In this document: positions 16,628-24,911 of the stretch, one piece after another
How the letters are laid out: each line of letters starts with the position of its first letter
Position numbering within the stretch: position 1 is the first letter of the stretch
Source: Streptomyces sp. SID13726
Lineage (GTDB): Bacteria; Actinomycetota; Actinomycetes; Streptomycetales; Streptomycetaceae
Reading direction: 5' to 3'
Assembly: GCF_010548375.1 (NCBI RefSeq)
Contig: NZ_JAAGLY010000011.1
Location: 219,734-283,733 of the forward strand
DNA: 64,000 nt
Notes under the pieces: generated by a model
The model's database searches: none
What the model saw: only the letters and a program-made list of their open reading frames with translations
What the model was told of the DNA's origin: nothing
Translations under genes and position numbers: made by a program

Positions 16628-17026
16628 TTACTGGAGGAAGGTCGTCACCCGCTTCCGGAACCGCCAGACGCCGTCACGCCGGGTCAGCGTGTCGTCGTAG
16701 CGGCCCACGATCTGGACCGCCCAGCCGGCCTCGCCGCGCTGGAGGAAGGCCAGGTCGCTCACCGCGCTGACCTCGTCGTCGGTCACCTGGGTGACCACGG
16801 TGTTGGCCGTCAGGTGGAGTTGCGGCTGACTCGGTGCGAAGGCGGTGTAGCCCTCGCGGATGGCCTCGCGGCCCTCGAAGGTGCCGATGCCGGCTATCTC
16901 GGCGACGCCGTCGGGCCAGAACAGGTCGGCCAGGTCGGCGAAGCGGCCGGTGTCCAGCGCCTGGGCGTAGGCGCCGACGGCGGCCTGGACGTCGGCCGCG
17001 GCCGACGCCTCGATCGAAGTGCTCAT
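16628..17026 (-). CDS. SnoaL/NTF2-like protein, copy 1
   Basis: 132 residues with the cone-shaped NTF2 layout: an N-terminal helix (AVGAYAQALDTGRFADLADLF), then curved-sheet strands around QPQLHLTANTVVTQV and ending YDDTLTRRDGVWRFRKRVTTFLQ. Many such proteins are ring-opening cyclases, isomerases or dehydratases of polar small molecules. Some are just ligand-binding. It is about half identical by eye to its neighbour at 17051-17446, and the shared block is QPQLHL..NTVVT (residues ~68-80). The two were probably produced by tandem duplication and are transcribed together. A GGGAGCGAG stretch precedes the ATG at 17026. Confidence 0.85.
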   Translation of the reverse strand: MSTSIEASAAADVQAAVGAYAQALDTGRFADLADLFWPDGVAEIAGIGTFEGREAIREGYTAFAPSQPQLHLTANTVVTQVTDDEVSAVSDLAFLQRGEAGWAVQIVGRYDDTLTRRDGVWRFRKRVTTFLQ

Positions 17027-17050
17027 CTCGCTCCCGAGGGTGGGGGTCGG

Positions 17051-17446
17051 CTACTGGAAGGTGGTGCTGCGGCGGTGCAGGCGCCAGGCGCCCTCGTGCA
17101 GCCGCAGGGTGTCGTCGTAGTGGCCGACGAGCTGGACGGCCCAGCCGGTCTCGCCGCGCTGTAGGAAGGCCACGTCGCTGGTGGCGGTCGCCCCGCCGTC
17201 GGCCGTGGCGGTGACGACGGTGTTGGTCACCAGGTGCAGCTGGGGCTGCGCCGGCTCCCACGCCTTGAAGGCCTCGCGGAGGGCGTCATACCCCTCGACC
17301 GGTTCCATGCCCGGCAGTTCGAGCACGGCGTCGGGGGTGTACAGGGCGACGATGTCGTCGGTGCGGCCGGCGTCCTGCGCCTGGGTGTGCGCGCCTATCA
17401 CGGCCCGCACACCGGCCGCGACCCACGCCGCTGTGGATTCGCTCAA
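17051..17446 (-). CDS. SnoaL/NTF2-like protein, copy 2
   Basis: 131 residues from a TTG at 17446. I chose this start because GGAGG lies 5 bases before it. The alternative TTG at 17458 has no ribosome binding site and would add four residues. It shows the same fold and block order as copy 1: AHTQAQDAGRTDDIVALY, QPQLHLVTNTVVTAT, ATSDVAFLQRGETGWAVQLV and a C-terminal WRLHRRSTTF. It is the first gene of the two-gene minus-strand unit and diverges from the cyclase-family gene at 17581. Two operator-like palindromes lie in the shared gap. A role on a lactone or hydroxy-acid intermediate is only a guess. Confidence 0.85.
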   Translation of the reverse strand: MSESTAAWVAAGVRAVIGAHTQAQDAGRTDDIVALYTPDAVLELPGMEPVEGYDALREAFKAWEPAQPQLHLVTNTVVTATADGGATATSDVAFLQRGETGWAVQLVGHYDDTLRLHEGAWRLHRRSTTFQ

Positions 17447-17474
17447 TTCGTCCTCCAAGATCGAAGCATCTTTC

Positions 17475-17486
17475 GACCACTCAGTC
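17475..17486. promoter_or_regulatory. Weak operator GACCACTCAGTC
   Basis: It matches the island motif less well (GACCA-CT-CAGTC). It is 35 bases from the strong site at 17510 and closer to the SnoaL start, so it may be a second half of a paired site, as in the other divergent gaps. Confidence 0.4.
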
Positions 17487-17509
17487 TATTATCAATCGAG
17501 AGATTTGTT

Positions 17510-17521
17510 GACCGTTCGGTC
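17510..17521. promoter_or_regulatory. Palindromic operator GACCGTTCGGTC
   Basis: A perfect inverted repeat of GACCG around TT, within TTGACCGTTCGGTCCAA. It lies 60 bases before the cyclase-family start in the AT-richer divergent promoter region. It is one of the best matches to the island consensus. Confidence 0.75.
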
Positions 17522-17580
17522 CAATCTCAATAGCATACTGACGGCTGTCAACGGGGACCGTCGCACGAGGAGGCAACATC

Positions 17581-18627
17581 GTGAGCAAGCGTTGGAAGCA
17601 GCGTCCGCCCGGTTCGACCTGGGGCGAGTTCGGCGAGGACGACGAGCTGGGGCGCATCAACCTGCTGACCCCGGAGAAGGTGCTCCAGGGGGTGCGCGAG
17701 GTCGAGCACGGCGTCACGTTCAGCCTGAGCCTGCCGCTCGACTATCCGGGCGGCACGGCCCTGAACCAGCGCCGCTACCCGCCGATCCTGCGGCCCACCG
17801 AGGACCTCCAGCACAACCAGGACGTCTTCTACAACGTCGTGGCCCGGGACCGGATCGACCCCTCGCTCATCGACGTGTGGTCCGACGACGTGGTCACGCT
17901 GTGGCTCCAGTACTCGACCCAGTGGGACTCGCTGGCCCACCAGGGCGCGGAGTTCGACGCGGACGGCGACGGCGAGGCCGAGCCGGTCTACTACAACGGC
18001 TACCGGCCCGGCACCGACCTGGTCGGCCCGCGGGAGGACGCCAAGGGGGACGGCAGCGGGAGCGTGAGCTTCGCCCGCCACCTGGGTCTCGAGCACATGG
18101 CGCAGCACGGCGTGCAGGGCCGGGGCGTGCTGATCGACCTCGCCCACCACCTGGGCACCGGCTACCAGCCGGTCGGCTTCAAGCAGCTCCAGGAGATCAT
18201 GGCCGCGGACGACGTGGTCGTGGAGCCCGGTGACATGGTCCTGCTGCACACCGGCTTCGCCACCCAGGTCCTGGCCTGGAACAAGAACCCGGACCCGGTG
18301 GCCATCCACCAGACGGCCGCCTACCTCGACGCGGACGACCCGGACATCCTGAAGTGGATCGCCGACTCGCAGATGTCGGCGCTGATCGCGGACAACTACG
18401 CGGTCGAGGGCGTGGGCGTCACCCGGGCCGAGGGCCGGCACACCCTGCTGCCCATCCACCACCTGTGCCTGTTCAAGCTGGGCGTGCCGCTGGGCGAGCT
18501 GTGGTACCTCCACGACCTCGCGGCCTGGCTGCGCGAGCACGACCGCAGCCGCTTCCTGCTGACCGCTCCCCCGCTGAACCTGCCCGGCACCCAGGGCAGT
18601 CCACTGACGCCGGTCGCCACGGTCTGA
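17581..18627 (+). CDS. Cyclase family protein (putative metal-dependent hydrolase)
   Basis: 348 residues, GTG start with GAGGAGG about 8 bases upstream. It is the same PF04199 family as the gene at 1019-1975: WGEFGEDDELGRINLL near the N-terminus, STQWDSLAHQGAEF for the metal site, GRGVLIDLAHHLG, EPGDMVLLHTGF, and a C-terminal LPIHHLCL. It is longer than the first copy because of an insert around DADGDGEAEPVYYNGYRPG. Family members hydrolyse cyclic amides, lactones or formamides, so opening of a lactone from the Baeyer-Villiger step is a reasonable inference. It is monocistronic, with operator sites upstream and a strong terminator directly after. Confidence 0.88.
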   Translation: MSKRWKQRPPGSTWGEFGEDDELGRINLLTPEKVLQGVREVEHGVTFSLSLPLDYPGGTALNQRRYPPILRPTEDLQHNQDVFYNVVARDRIDPSLIDVWSDDVVTLWLQYSTQWDSLAHQGAEFDADGDGEAEPVYYNGYRPGTDLVGPREDAKGDGSGSVSFARHLGLEHMAQHGVQGRGVLIDLAHHLGTGYQPVGFKQLQEIMAADDVVVEPGDMVLLHTGFATQVLAWNKNPDPVAIHQTAAYLDADDPDILKWIADSQMSALIADNYAVEGVGVTRAEGRHTLLPIHHLCLFKLGVPLGELWYLHDLAAWLREHDRSRFLLTAPPLNLPGTQGSPLTPVATV

Positions 18628-18634
18628 CGTATCG

Positions 18635-18672
18635 ACGCGGAAGGGGCCCTCCGAGGAGGGCCCCTTCCGCGT
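18635..18672. terminator. Strong bidirectional hairpin terminator
   Basis: A perfect 18-base inverted repeat (arms beginning ACGCGGAAGGGG and ending CCCCTTCCGCGT) around a 2-base centre. It sits between the convergent cyclase and E1 dehydrogenase genes. Confidence 0.9.
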
Positions 18673-18677
18673 GTGCC

Positions 18678-20693
18678 TCAGACGGCCGCGATCCGCCGTA
18701 CCGTCGCCGCGATCGTGTCCCTGGACGGCAGCCATGTCCGCTCCAACGAGGGCGCGTAGGGCGCCGGGACCGGCGGCGGGGCCACCCTCGTCACCGGTGC
18801 GTCGAGATGCCAGAACCCCTCGTCGACCGCGAGGGCGGACAGCTCGGCGCCGACGCCGAAGTCCTTCACCGCCTCGTGCGCGATGACCAACCGGTTCGTC
18901 CTGGCCAGGGAGTCGAGCACGGTCTCGCGGTCCAGCGGGGCAATGGTGCGCAGGTCGATCACCTCGACGCTCACCCCCTCACCGGCCAGGGTCTCGGCGG
19001 CGGCGAGGCAGTCGTGAACCATCCGGGACCAGGAGACGAGGGTGACGTCCGTGCCCTCGCGGACGACCTTCGCCTTCCCGAGCGGGATCAGGTGGTCCGC
19101 GTCGGGGCGGGGGCCCTTGAGGCCGTACTGGAGCCGGTTCTCGACGAAGATCACCGGGTTCGGGTCCCGGACGGCGGCGCGCAGGAGGCCGTAGGTGTCG
19201 GCCGGGTTGGAGGGCATCACCACGGTCAGGCCGGGGATGTGCGCGAGCAGGGCCTCCAGGCTCTGGGAGTGCTGGCTGCCCGAGGAGCGTCCGGCGCCGA
19301 ACTGGGTGCGCACGACCAGCGGCAGGGAGGCCCGGCCGCCGGTCATGAAGCGGAGTTTGGCGGCCTGGTTGAGCAGCATGTCCAGGCAGACACCGATGAA
19401 GTCCATGTACATGATCTCGACGACCGGCCGCATCCCGGCCATGGCCGCCCCCACCGCCGTACCGATGACGGCGCTCTCGCTGATCGGGGTGTCGCGCACC
19501 CGGCCCGGGAAGGCGTCGGCGAGGCCGCGGGTGAGGCCGAAGACGTTGCCTCCGGCGCCGACGTCGATGCCGGCGACGAACACGGAGGGGTCCGTCCTCA
19601 GTTCGTGCTCCAGGGCGAGGCGTACGGCGTCCATCGAGCGGAAGATCTCGCCGGAGGCGGAGGCGGAGGCGGGAGCGGGTTCCGGTACGGCGGTGCGCGG
19701 GGCGGAGACGAAGTCGTACAGCGTCTCCGGGGCGGGCTCGGGCAGGGTGCGCGCCCACTGGACGGCCGCCTCGATCTCCTTGTCGATCTCCTCGTCCACG
19801 GCGTCCACGAGGGCGCTGTCGACGCCGGCCCCGGCGAGGTGGCGGCGGGCGACGATCAGGGGGTCGCGCTCCTTGGCGGCGGCGACCTCCTCGGGGGTGC
19901 GGTAGCGCTCGGGGTCGCCCTCGTAGTGGCCGTGCCAGCGGTAGGTCTCGGCCTCGACGAGCACCGGGCCGCCGCCCTCGCGCAGGCGTTCCACCACGTC
20001 GGTCATCATCCCGGCGACGGCCAGGACGTCGTTTCCGTCGACGTGGGCGTAGCCGATGCCGTATCCGGCGGCGCGGGCGGAGAGCGGGGCGCGGTGCTGT
20101 TCGGAGGCGGGCGAGAACTCCGAGTAGTGGTTGTTCTCGCAGAGGAAGACCACCGGCAGGTCCCACACGGCGGCCAGGTTCACGGCCTCGTGGAACATGC
20201 CCTGGGCGACCGCGCCGTCGCCGAAGAACGCCACGACCACGTCCCCGGCCGCGCGCAGCTTGGCTGCCGTGGCCACCCCGGCGGCGATCGGGAGGCCGGC
20301 GCCGACGATGCCGTTGGCGCCGTAGATGCCGAGACGCGGGTCGGCGATGTGCATGGAGCCGCCGCGGCCGTGGTTGGTGCCCGCCTCCTTGCCCATCAGC
20401 TCGGCCATCATCGACGCGGTGTCCAGGCCCTTGGCGAGGACGTGGCCGTGGCCGCGGTGCGTGGAGGTGATGCCGTCGCGCTCGCCCAGCGGCCAGCAGG
20501 CGCCGACGGCGGTGGCCTCCTGGCCGATCGACAGATGCAGGAAGCCGGGGATCTCCGTCGCCTTGTACAGCTCGGACGCCCGCTCCTCGAAACGGCGGAT
20601 CCGGCGCATCCGCCGGTACATTTCCAGGAGTTGTTCCGCGTGCGCGGATCGGGTCCCCGTGCCCGCGTCGATGAACTGCGGTGCCTGAGTCAT
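18678..20693 (-). CDS. Fused alpha-beta E1 component of a 2-oxoacid dehydrogenase
   Basis: 671 residues. Residues ~20-330 are the E1 alpha (thiamine diphosphate) domain with THRGHGH near 78, HGRGGSMHI near 108 and the TPP motif GDG at 158-160 ending in NN at 187-188. Residues ~350-670 are the E1 beta domain (VFVAGIDVGAGGNVFGLT, DTPISESAV, GSQHSQSLEA). An Ala/Pro/Ser-rich linker (PAPASASASG) joins them. Normally E1 alpha and beta are separate genes, so this is a fusion. It should decarboxylate a pyruvate-, branched-chain- or acetoin-like substrate, but no E2 or E3 gene is in the window. It diverges from the TetR gene with an operator between. Confidence 0.9.
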   Translation of the reverse strand: MTQAPQFIDAGTGTRSAHAEQLLEMYRRMRRIRRFEERASELYKATEIPGFLHLSIGQEATAVGACWPLGERDGITSTHRGHGHVLAKGLDTASMMAELMGKEAGTNHGRGGSMHIADPRLGIYGANGIVGAGLPIAAGVATAAKLRAAGDVVVAFFGDGAVAQGMFHEAVNLAAVWDLPVVFLCENNHYSEFSPASEQHRAPLSARAAGYGIGYAHVDGNDVLAVAGMMTDVVERLREGGGPVLVEAETYRWHGHYEGDPERYRTPEEVAAAKERDPLIVARRHLAGAGVDSALVDAVDEEIDKEIEAAVQWARTLPEPAPETLYDFVSAPRTAVPEPAPASASASGEIFRSMDAVRLALEHELRTDPSVFVAGIDVGAGGNVFGLTRGLADAFPGRVRDTPISESAVIGTAVGAAMAGMRPVVEIMYMDFIGVCLDMLLNQAAKLRFMTGGRASLPLVVRTQFGAGRSSGSQHSQSLEALLAHIPGLTVVMPSNPADTYGLLRAAVRDPNPVIFVENRLQYGLKGPRPDADHLIPLGKAKVVREGTDVTLVSWSRMVHDCLAAAETLAGEGVSVEVIDLRTIAPLDRETVLDSLARTNRLVIAHEAVKDFGVGAELSALAVDEGFWHLDAPVTRVAPPPVPAPYAPSLERTWLPSRDTIAATVRRIAAV

Positions 20694-20756
20694 GGGCGTC
20701 CTCGCAATGCTCGCGCGGACGGCGCGCCCCGCGCCGTCCGAGTCCGTCTTTTAATG

Positions 20757-20768
20757 TACCGTTTGGTC
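20757..20768. promoter_or_regulatory. Operator TACCGTTTGGTC between E1 and TetR genes
   Basis: It fits the island consensus and is close to the site at 24832 read on the other strand (TACCTCTTGGTC), with matching flanks (TAGACCAA...GGTACA). It lies in an AT-rich patch about 65 bases before the E1 start, so it could autoregulate the TetR gene as well. Confidence 0.65.
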
Positions 20769-20888
20769 TAGCAAACTAGAGTGACGACATCCCGGGGACC
20801 GCTGTCCCCCCGGACGCCCCCGCAGCGCCCGGTGCGTGCCCCGGGGTTGGGTCGGTTCGACCCGTCGTCTCGTCAGGGGAGAGATGCG

Positions 20889-21596
20889 ATGCCACGACCG
20901 CCAGGCCACGGGCCGGACTTCGAGGTCCGGCGCCAGAAGATCATCGACACGGCCGCCGAGCTGTTCGCCCGCCAGGGCTACGCGGCGACCTCCGTCAACG
21001 ACTTGGGCCGTGCCGTGGGGCTCGCCAAGGGAGCGCTGTACTACTACATCGGCTCCAAGGAGAACCTGCTGATCGAGATCCAGGGCCGGGTGATGAGCCC
21101 GCTGCTGTCCCGGGCCCGCCAGATCGCCGAGCTCGACGTGGATCCGCTGGTACGGCTGCGGCTGCTGTCCGAGTCGCTGCTGACGATCATCTTCCACCGG
21201 CTCGACCACATCTGGGTGTACGAGCACGACTACCGCAGCCTCACCGGCCCCGAGCTCCAGACCCTGCTGGGCCAGCGCTCCGACTTCGAGCACCTGATCA
21301 CCGGGCTGCTGATCGACGCCGCCGAGCGGGGCAGCTTCCGCGTGGTCGAACCGCGCCTGGCGACCCTTCAGTTCCTCAACCTGCACAACCACACTTACCA
21401 GTGGGTCAGGCCGGGGGGCCGCTGGGACCCGCCCTATCTGGCCCGGGAGTACTGCGCGACCCTGTTCCGCGGCTTCGGGGCGACCGAGGACGCCCTCAAG
21501 GACACCGAGGCGAAGGCCGCGCAGTTCACGCGGGACCGGCCGGAGCTGCCGCTCGACCCCGAGGCGGTCTGGGAGCCGGCCGCGGTCGGGAGCTGA
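20889..21596 (+). CDS. TetR/AcrR family transcriptional regulator
   Basis: 235 residues from the ATG at 20889, with GGGGAGAG just upstream. The frame is open further upstream to 20781, but that part lacks a ribosome binding site and overlaps the promoter. The DNA-binding domain is clear: IIDTAAELFARQGYAATSVN, then the recognition segment LGRAVGLAKGALYYYIGSKENLL (residues ~39-61). The C-terminal ligand domain has HRLDHIWVYEHDYRSL and HNHTYQWVRPGG, as seen in KstR2- and fatty-acid-type regulators. It sits in the middle of the island and is the only regulator there, so it is the best candidate for binding the palindromes at 14822-30785. The inducer may be a CoA thioester (inference). Confidence 0.9.
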   Translation: MPRPPGHGPDFEVRRQKIIDTAAELFARQGYAATSVNDLGRAVGLAKGALYYYIGSKENLLIEIQGRVMSPLLSRARQIAELDVDPLVRLRLLSESLLTIIFHRLDHIWVYEHDYRSLTGPELQTLLGQRSDFEHLITGLLIDAAERGSFRVVEPRLATLQFLNLHNHTYQWVRPGGRWDPPYLAREYCATLFRGFGATEDALKDTEAKAAQFTRDRPELPLDPEAVWEPAAVGS

Positions 21597-21602
21597 CCGG
21601 GA

Positions 21603-21630
21603 CCCGCGGTGCGCTCCGGCGCACCGCGGG
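21603..21630. terminator. Hairpin terminator between TetR and acyl-CoA dehydrogenase genes
   Basis: A perfect 12-base stem (CCCGCGGTGCGC / GCGCACCGCGGG) with a TCCG loop, between convergent genes 6 bases after the regulator stop. Confidence 0.85.
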
Positions 21631-21637
21631 ACACTCG

Positions 21638-22792
21638 TCATACGCCCTTCACCAGGGCCCGGGCGATGACGTTGCGCTGGATCTCGTTGGTGCCCTCGCC
21701 GATCTCCAGGATCTTGGCGTCGGCGTAGAACCGGGAGATCTCCGACTCCCGCACATAGCCGTAGCCGCCGTGGATCTGCACCGCCTCGGAGGCGGCCCGG
21801 TTGGCGACCTCGGAGGCGTAGAGCTTCGCCATGGCGGCCTCGGTGCTGTGCGGCCGTCCCCGGTCTGCGAGCCAGGCCGCCCGGTAGACCATCCAGCGGG
21901 CCGCCTCGACCTCGGTGCCGATGTCGGCGAGCTTGTGCGAGACCGCCTGGAAGTCCGAGAGCGGGCGCCCGAACTGATGGCGTTCGGTGGCGTGCTTGAG
22001 GGCCAGCGCCAGGGCCGCCTTGGCCAGCGACAGACCGAGGGCGGCGACGCTGATACGGCCCTTGTCCAGCACCGACAGGAACTGCCGGAGCCCGCCGCCC
22101 TCCTCGCCGATCAGATGGTCCTCGGGGATCCAGCAGTCGTCGAAGACCAGTTCCCGGGTGTCCATGGCGTGCCAGCCCAGCTTCTTCAGCTTGGGGCCGC
22201 AGCTGTAGCCGGGGGTTCCGGTGGGGACGTAGAAGGTGGCGTAGCCCTTGCGGCCGTCCGCGCCCTTGCCGGTGGTGGCGAGCAGGGTGACGCCCTGGCT
22301 GATGTCGGTGCCGGCGTTGGTGATGAACATCTTCGTGCCGTTGAGCAGCCAGCCCCCGTCCGCACGGCGGGCCGTGGTGGCGATGCCGGCGGCGTCGGAG
22401 CCGGCGTCGGGCTCGGTCAGGCCGAAGGCGCCTATCGCCTCCCCACTGGCCAGTGGGGTGAGCCAGCGCCGCTTCTGGGCCTCGGTGCCGTAGGCGAGCA
22501 GTGGCAGGGTGGCGATCGTCGAGTGCGCGTTCCAGGAGGAGGCGACCGACTGGTCGGCGGCGCCGAGTTCCTCCATGACCGCCACGTAGGAGACGGTGTC
22601 GGAACCCGCTCCGCCGTACTCCTCGGGCACCAGCATGCCCATCAGGCCGAGTTCGCCGAGCTTGGTGAAGACGTGGGTGGGGAAGTGCTCGTTCTCGGAC
22701 CACTCGGCCGCGTGCGGGCTGATCTCCTTGGCCGCGAACTCGCGGACCATGTCCTGGAGGTCCCGGGTCTCCTCCGGCAGGTCGAAATCCAT
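21638..22792 (-). CDS. Acyl-CoA dehydrogenase
   Basis: 384 residues of normal family length. The first signature FGLTEPDAGSDAAG (residues ~122-136) binds FAD and substrate, and the second reads QIHGGYGYVRESEISRFYADAKILEIGEGT near the C-terminus, with the catalytic base Glu366 in IGEGTNEIQR. It introduces the alpha-beta double bond of an acyl-CoA, passing electrons to ETF. It is the second gene of a three-gene minus-strand unit (enoyl-CoA hydratase, alcohol dehydrogenase, this). It starts 1 base after the alcohol dehydrogenase stop, so coupling is likely. Chain-length or ring preference cannot be read. Confidence 0.93.
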   Translation of the reverse strand: MDFDLPEETRDLQDMVREFAAKEISPHAAEWSENEHFPTHVFTKLGELGLMGMLVPEEYGGAGSDTVSYVAVMEELGAADQSVASSWNAHSTIATLPLLAYGTEAQKRRWLTPLASGEAIGAFGLTEPDAGSDAAGIATTARRADGGWLLNGTKMFITNAGTDISQGVTLLATTGKGADGRKGYATFYVPTGTPGYSCGPKLKKLGWHAMDTRELVFDDCWIPEDHLIGEEGGGLRQFLSVLDKGRISVAALGLSLAKAALALALKHATERHQFGRPLSDFQAVSHKLADIGTEVEAARWMVYRAAWLADRGRPHSTEAAMAKLYASEVANRAASEAVQIHGGYGYVRESEISRFYADAKILEIGEGTNEIQRNVIARALVKGV

Positions 22793-22793
22793 G

Positions 22794-23852
22794 TCACAGT
22801 CCCTTCGGGGTCAACAGAACCTTGAGGTGGCGGGCCCGGTCGGCGGCCAGGTCCGCGAAGACCCCGGCTCCCTCCGCGAGCGCGAAACGTCCGGTGATCA
22901 GAGGTGCGGCGTCCAGGCGTCCGGTGCTCATGAGGTCGATCACGCGGGGGATGTCGTGGTGGTAGCCGAGCGTGCCGAGCACGGCTCGCTCGTAGAAGAC
23001 GAGCTGCCCCATGTCGAACTCGACCTTGCCGTGCCCGACACCGGCCAGAACGACCCGTCCGCCACGACGGACGGTGGCGACGGCCTGCGCGGCGAGCGCG
23101 GGCACGCCGGTCGCGTCGATGACGACGTCAGGACCGATGCGGCCGGTCTTGAGGAACAGCTCCCGGCGTACGTCGGTCTCGCGCGGGTCGTAGGCCTCGG
23201 TGACGCCGAGTTCGAGGAGGCGGTCCCGGCGCTCCTTCAGGGGTTCGCTGACGTGGAGACCGGCGGCGCCCGCGAGCTTCGCGGCCAGGACCACGGCGAA
23301 GCCGATCGGGCCGCCGCCGACGACCAGGACGTTGTCGCCGGGGCGTACTCCCCCACGGGTCACCGCGTGCAGGCCGACGGCGAGGGGTTCGGCCACGGCC
23401 GCCGACTCGTCGTCGACGTTGTCCGGCAGGCGGGTCAGGCCGGCGATCGGGACGGTGACGCGGTCGGCGAAGGCGCCGGGGGAAGCGAGGCCGACGGAGC
23501 CGCTCCTGGGGCAGATGTGGTACTCGCCCCTGACGCACCAGTAGCAGACTCCGCAGCGCCATACGGGGTCTGCGGTGACACGGTCCCCGACGGTGATGCC
23601 GGGTACTTCTGCGCCCAACGCTCTTACTGTGCCGCTGAGTTCATGGCCGAGGGCGAGTGGGGGGCTGGCCCCGGTGAGGGGGTGGGGCCCGTTGCGGATC
23701 ATGTGGGGGCCTTCGAGGTACTCGTGGAGGTCGGTGCCGCAGACTCCGCACCAGGTCACGTCGATGACGGCTTCGTGGGGCTGTGGCTCGCGCGGGTCGG
23801 GGAGTTCCTCCAGCCGCAGGTCCCTCGGGCCGTGCCAGCGCAACGCCTTCAT
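22794..23852 (-). CDS. Zinc-dependent medium-chain alcohol dehydrogenase
   Basis: 352 residues. Catalytic zinc ligands are Cys in CGVCGTDLHEY near residue 36 and the GHELSG segment near 69. The structural zinc motif CGVCYWCVRGEYHIC (Cx2Cx2Cx7C) is complete, and the NAD fold is VVGGGPIGF near 168. The closest layout is 2,3-butanediol / sorbitol dehydrogenase. It should oxidise a secondary alcohol or diol in the cytoplasm. The ATG at 23852 has AAGGGG upstream. It is embedded between enoyl-CoA hydratase and acyl-CoA dehydrogenase genes, so it probably handles a hydroxylated intermediate of the same pathway (inference). Confidence 0.9.
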   Translation of the reverse strand: MKALRWHGPRDLRLEELPDPREPQPHEAVIDVTWCGVCGTDLHEYLEGPHMIRNGPHPLTGASPPLALGHELSGTVRALGAEVPGITVGDRVTADPVWRCGVCYWCVRGEYHICPRSGSVGLASPGAFADRVTVPIAGLTRLPDNVDDESAAVAEPLAVGLHAVTRGGVRPGDNVLVVGGGPIGFAVVLAAKLAGAAGLHVSEPLKERRDRLLELGVTEAYDPRETDVRRELFLKTGRIGPDVVIDATGVPALAAQAVATVRRGGRVVLAGVGHGKVEFDMGQLVFYERAVLGTLGYHHDIPRVIDLMSTGRLDAAPLITGRFALAEGAGVFADLAADRARHLKVLLTPKGL

Positions 23853-23930
23853 TTGTCCGTCCCCTTCGTGTCGTACGCCTTGTGTGAGTGCCGCGGATCG
23901 CCGTCTGCCGGGTGCGGGCTCTTCGTGGCC

Positions 23931-23975
23931 GGTCGCGCAGTTCCCCGCGCCCCTACAGGGCCCCTTCGGGGCCCC
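23931..23975. repeat. Common Streptomyces intergenic repeat with hairpin
   Basis: GGTCGCGCAGTTCCCCGCGCCCCT followed by the near-perfect hairpin AGGGCCCC-TTC-GGGGCCC. I recall this string as very frequent between Streptomyces genes. It covers the end of the enoyl-CoA hydratase gene, so the repeat supplies its last codons and probably a weak terminator. Confidence 0.6.
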
Positions 23976-24741
23976 TGAAGTTCGCCTTGCCCGGGCCGTG
24001 CTCCAAGAAGGAGCTGATGCCGTGGGTGGCGTCCTGAGTGGCGAACACACCTGTGAACAGGGAGCGTTCCAGGGCCAGGCCGGTCGACAGGCCGGTGTCG
24101 GCACCGTGGTCGACCGCTTCCTTGATGGCCTCCAGGGCTGCCGGTGGGCCCTCGGCCAGGCGGTGGGCATAGGCGAGGGCGGTGTCGAGGAGCGTGTCCT
24201 TGGGGACCACCTCGTCGACCAGGCCCAGTCGCAGGGCCTCCTCCGCGTCCACCCGGCGGCCGGTCATCAGGAGGTTCTTCGCCCGGGACGGGCCGATCAG
24301 GCGGACCAGGCGCTGGGTGCCGCCCGAGCCAGGCATGATGCCCAGCTGCACCTCGGGCTGGCCGAGGACCACGTCGTCCGCCGCGACGCGGTAGTCGGCG
24401 GCGAGGGCCAGCTCCAGGCCGCCACCGAGGGCGTAGCCGGTGATCGCGGCGATCACCGGCATGGGGAGCCGGGCGACCTCGTCGAAGGTCCGCTGGAGCG
24501 CGCGGTTCCAGACACGCACCTCCTCGGGGTCCATCAGGGACAGGGCCTTGATGTCCGCGCCGGCCGCGAAGAGCCGGTCCCCTCCGTGCAGGACCACGGC
24601 ACGTACGCCCCGGGCGTCCGCCAGTTCGCGCGCACGAGCGGCCAGCTCGTCGCGCTGGCGGTCGTCGAAGGCGTTCATGGGCGGGTTGTCGAGGCGGACC
24701 GTGACGACGGGTCCGTCGGTGTCGAGGCGGATACGTGGCAC
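23953..24741 (-). CDS. Enoyl-CoA hydratase/isomerase (crotonase family)
   Basis: 262 residues from the GTG at 24741, preceded by GGAGGAGG with good spacing. An ATG at 24768 lacks a ribosome binding site. The crotonase core is intact: the oxyanion-hole segment FAAGADIKAL, the first catalytic Glu in ALGGGLELALAADYRV, and the second in GQPEVQLGIMPGSGGTQRL. It hydrates 2-enoyl-CoA, as needed after the acyl-CoA dehydrogenase step of the next genes. It is the first gene of the minus-strand unit and diverges from the acyl-CoA ligase gene across two operator copies. Its last codons lie in a repeat hairpin. Confidence 0.92.
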   Translation of the reverse strand: MPRIRLDTDGPVVTVRLDNPPMNAFDDRQRDELAARARELADARGVRAVVLHGGDRLFAAGADIKALSLMDPEEVRVWNRALQRTFDEVARLPMPVIAAITGYALGGGLELALAADYRVAADDVVLGQPEVQLGIMPGSGGTQRLVRLIGPSRAKNLLMTGRRVDAEEALRLGLVDEVVPKDTLLDTALAYAHRLAEGPPAALEAIKEAVDHGADTGLSTGLALERSLFTGVFATQDATHGISSFLEHGPGKANFRGPEGAL

Positions 24742-24831
24742 GAGGCCCTCCTCCGCGGGGAGCGGCATCGCCGGTGGTCGGACGGGTTGTCGCTCGACGC
24801 GCGTCGTCGTAGAGTGCGATCAGGTTTTATA

Positions 24832-24843
24832 GACCAAGAGGTA
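24832..24843. promoter_or_regulatory. Operator GACCAAGAGGTA (TACCTCTTGGTC on minus strand)
   Basis: A member of the island motif, closest to the site at 20757. The surrounding TTTTATAGACC...GTACACTAAAT is AT-rich for this genome and probably overlaps the divergent promoters of the hydratase and ligase genes. Confidence 0.6.
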
Positions 24844-24864
24844 CACTAAATCTTGGGAGCGAGC

Positions 24865-24876
24865 AACCGACCGGTC
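24865..24876. promoter_or_regulatory. Operator AACCGACCGGTC
   Basis: It contains the same 12-base perfect palindrome CCGACCGGTCGG (24867-24878) as the site at 14890. It lies 36 bases before the acyl-CoA ligase start and 33 bases from the site at 24832. Confidence 0.75.
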
Positions 24877-24911
24877 GGGACATTCCCGGCCGCCGAGCCG
24901 AGAGAGTTGCC

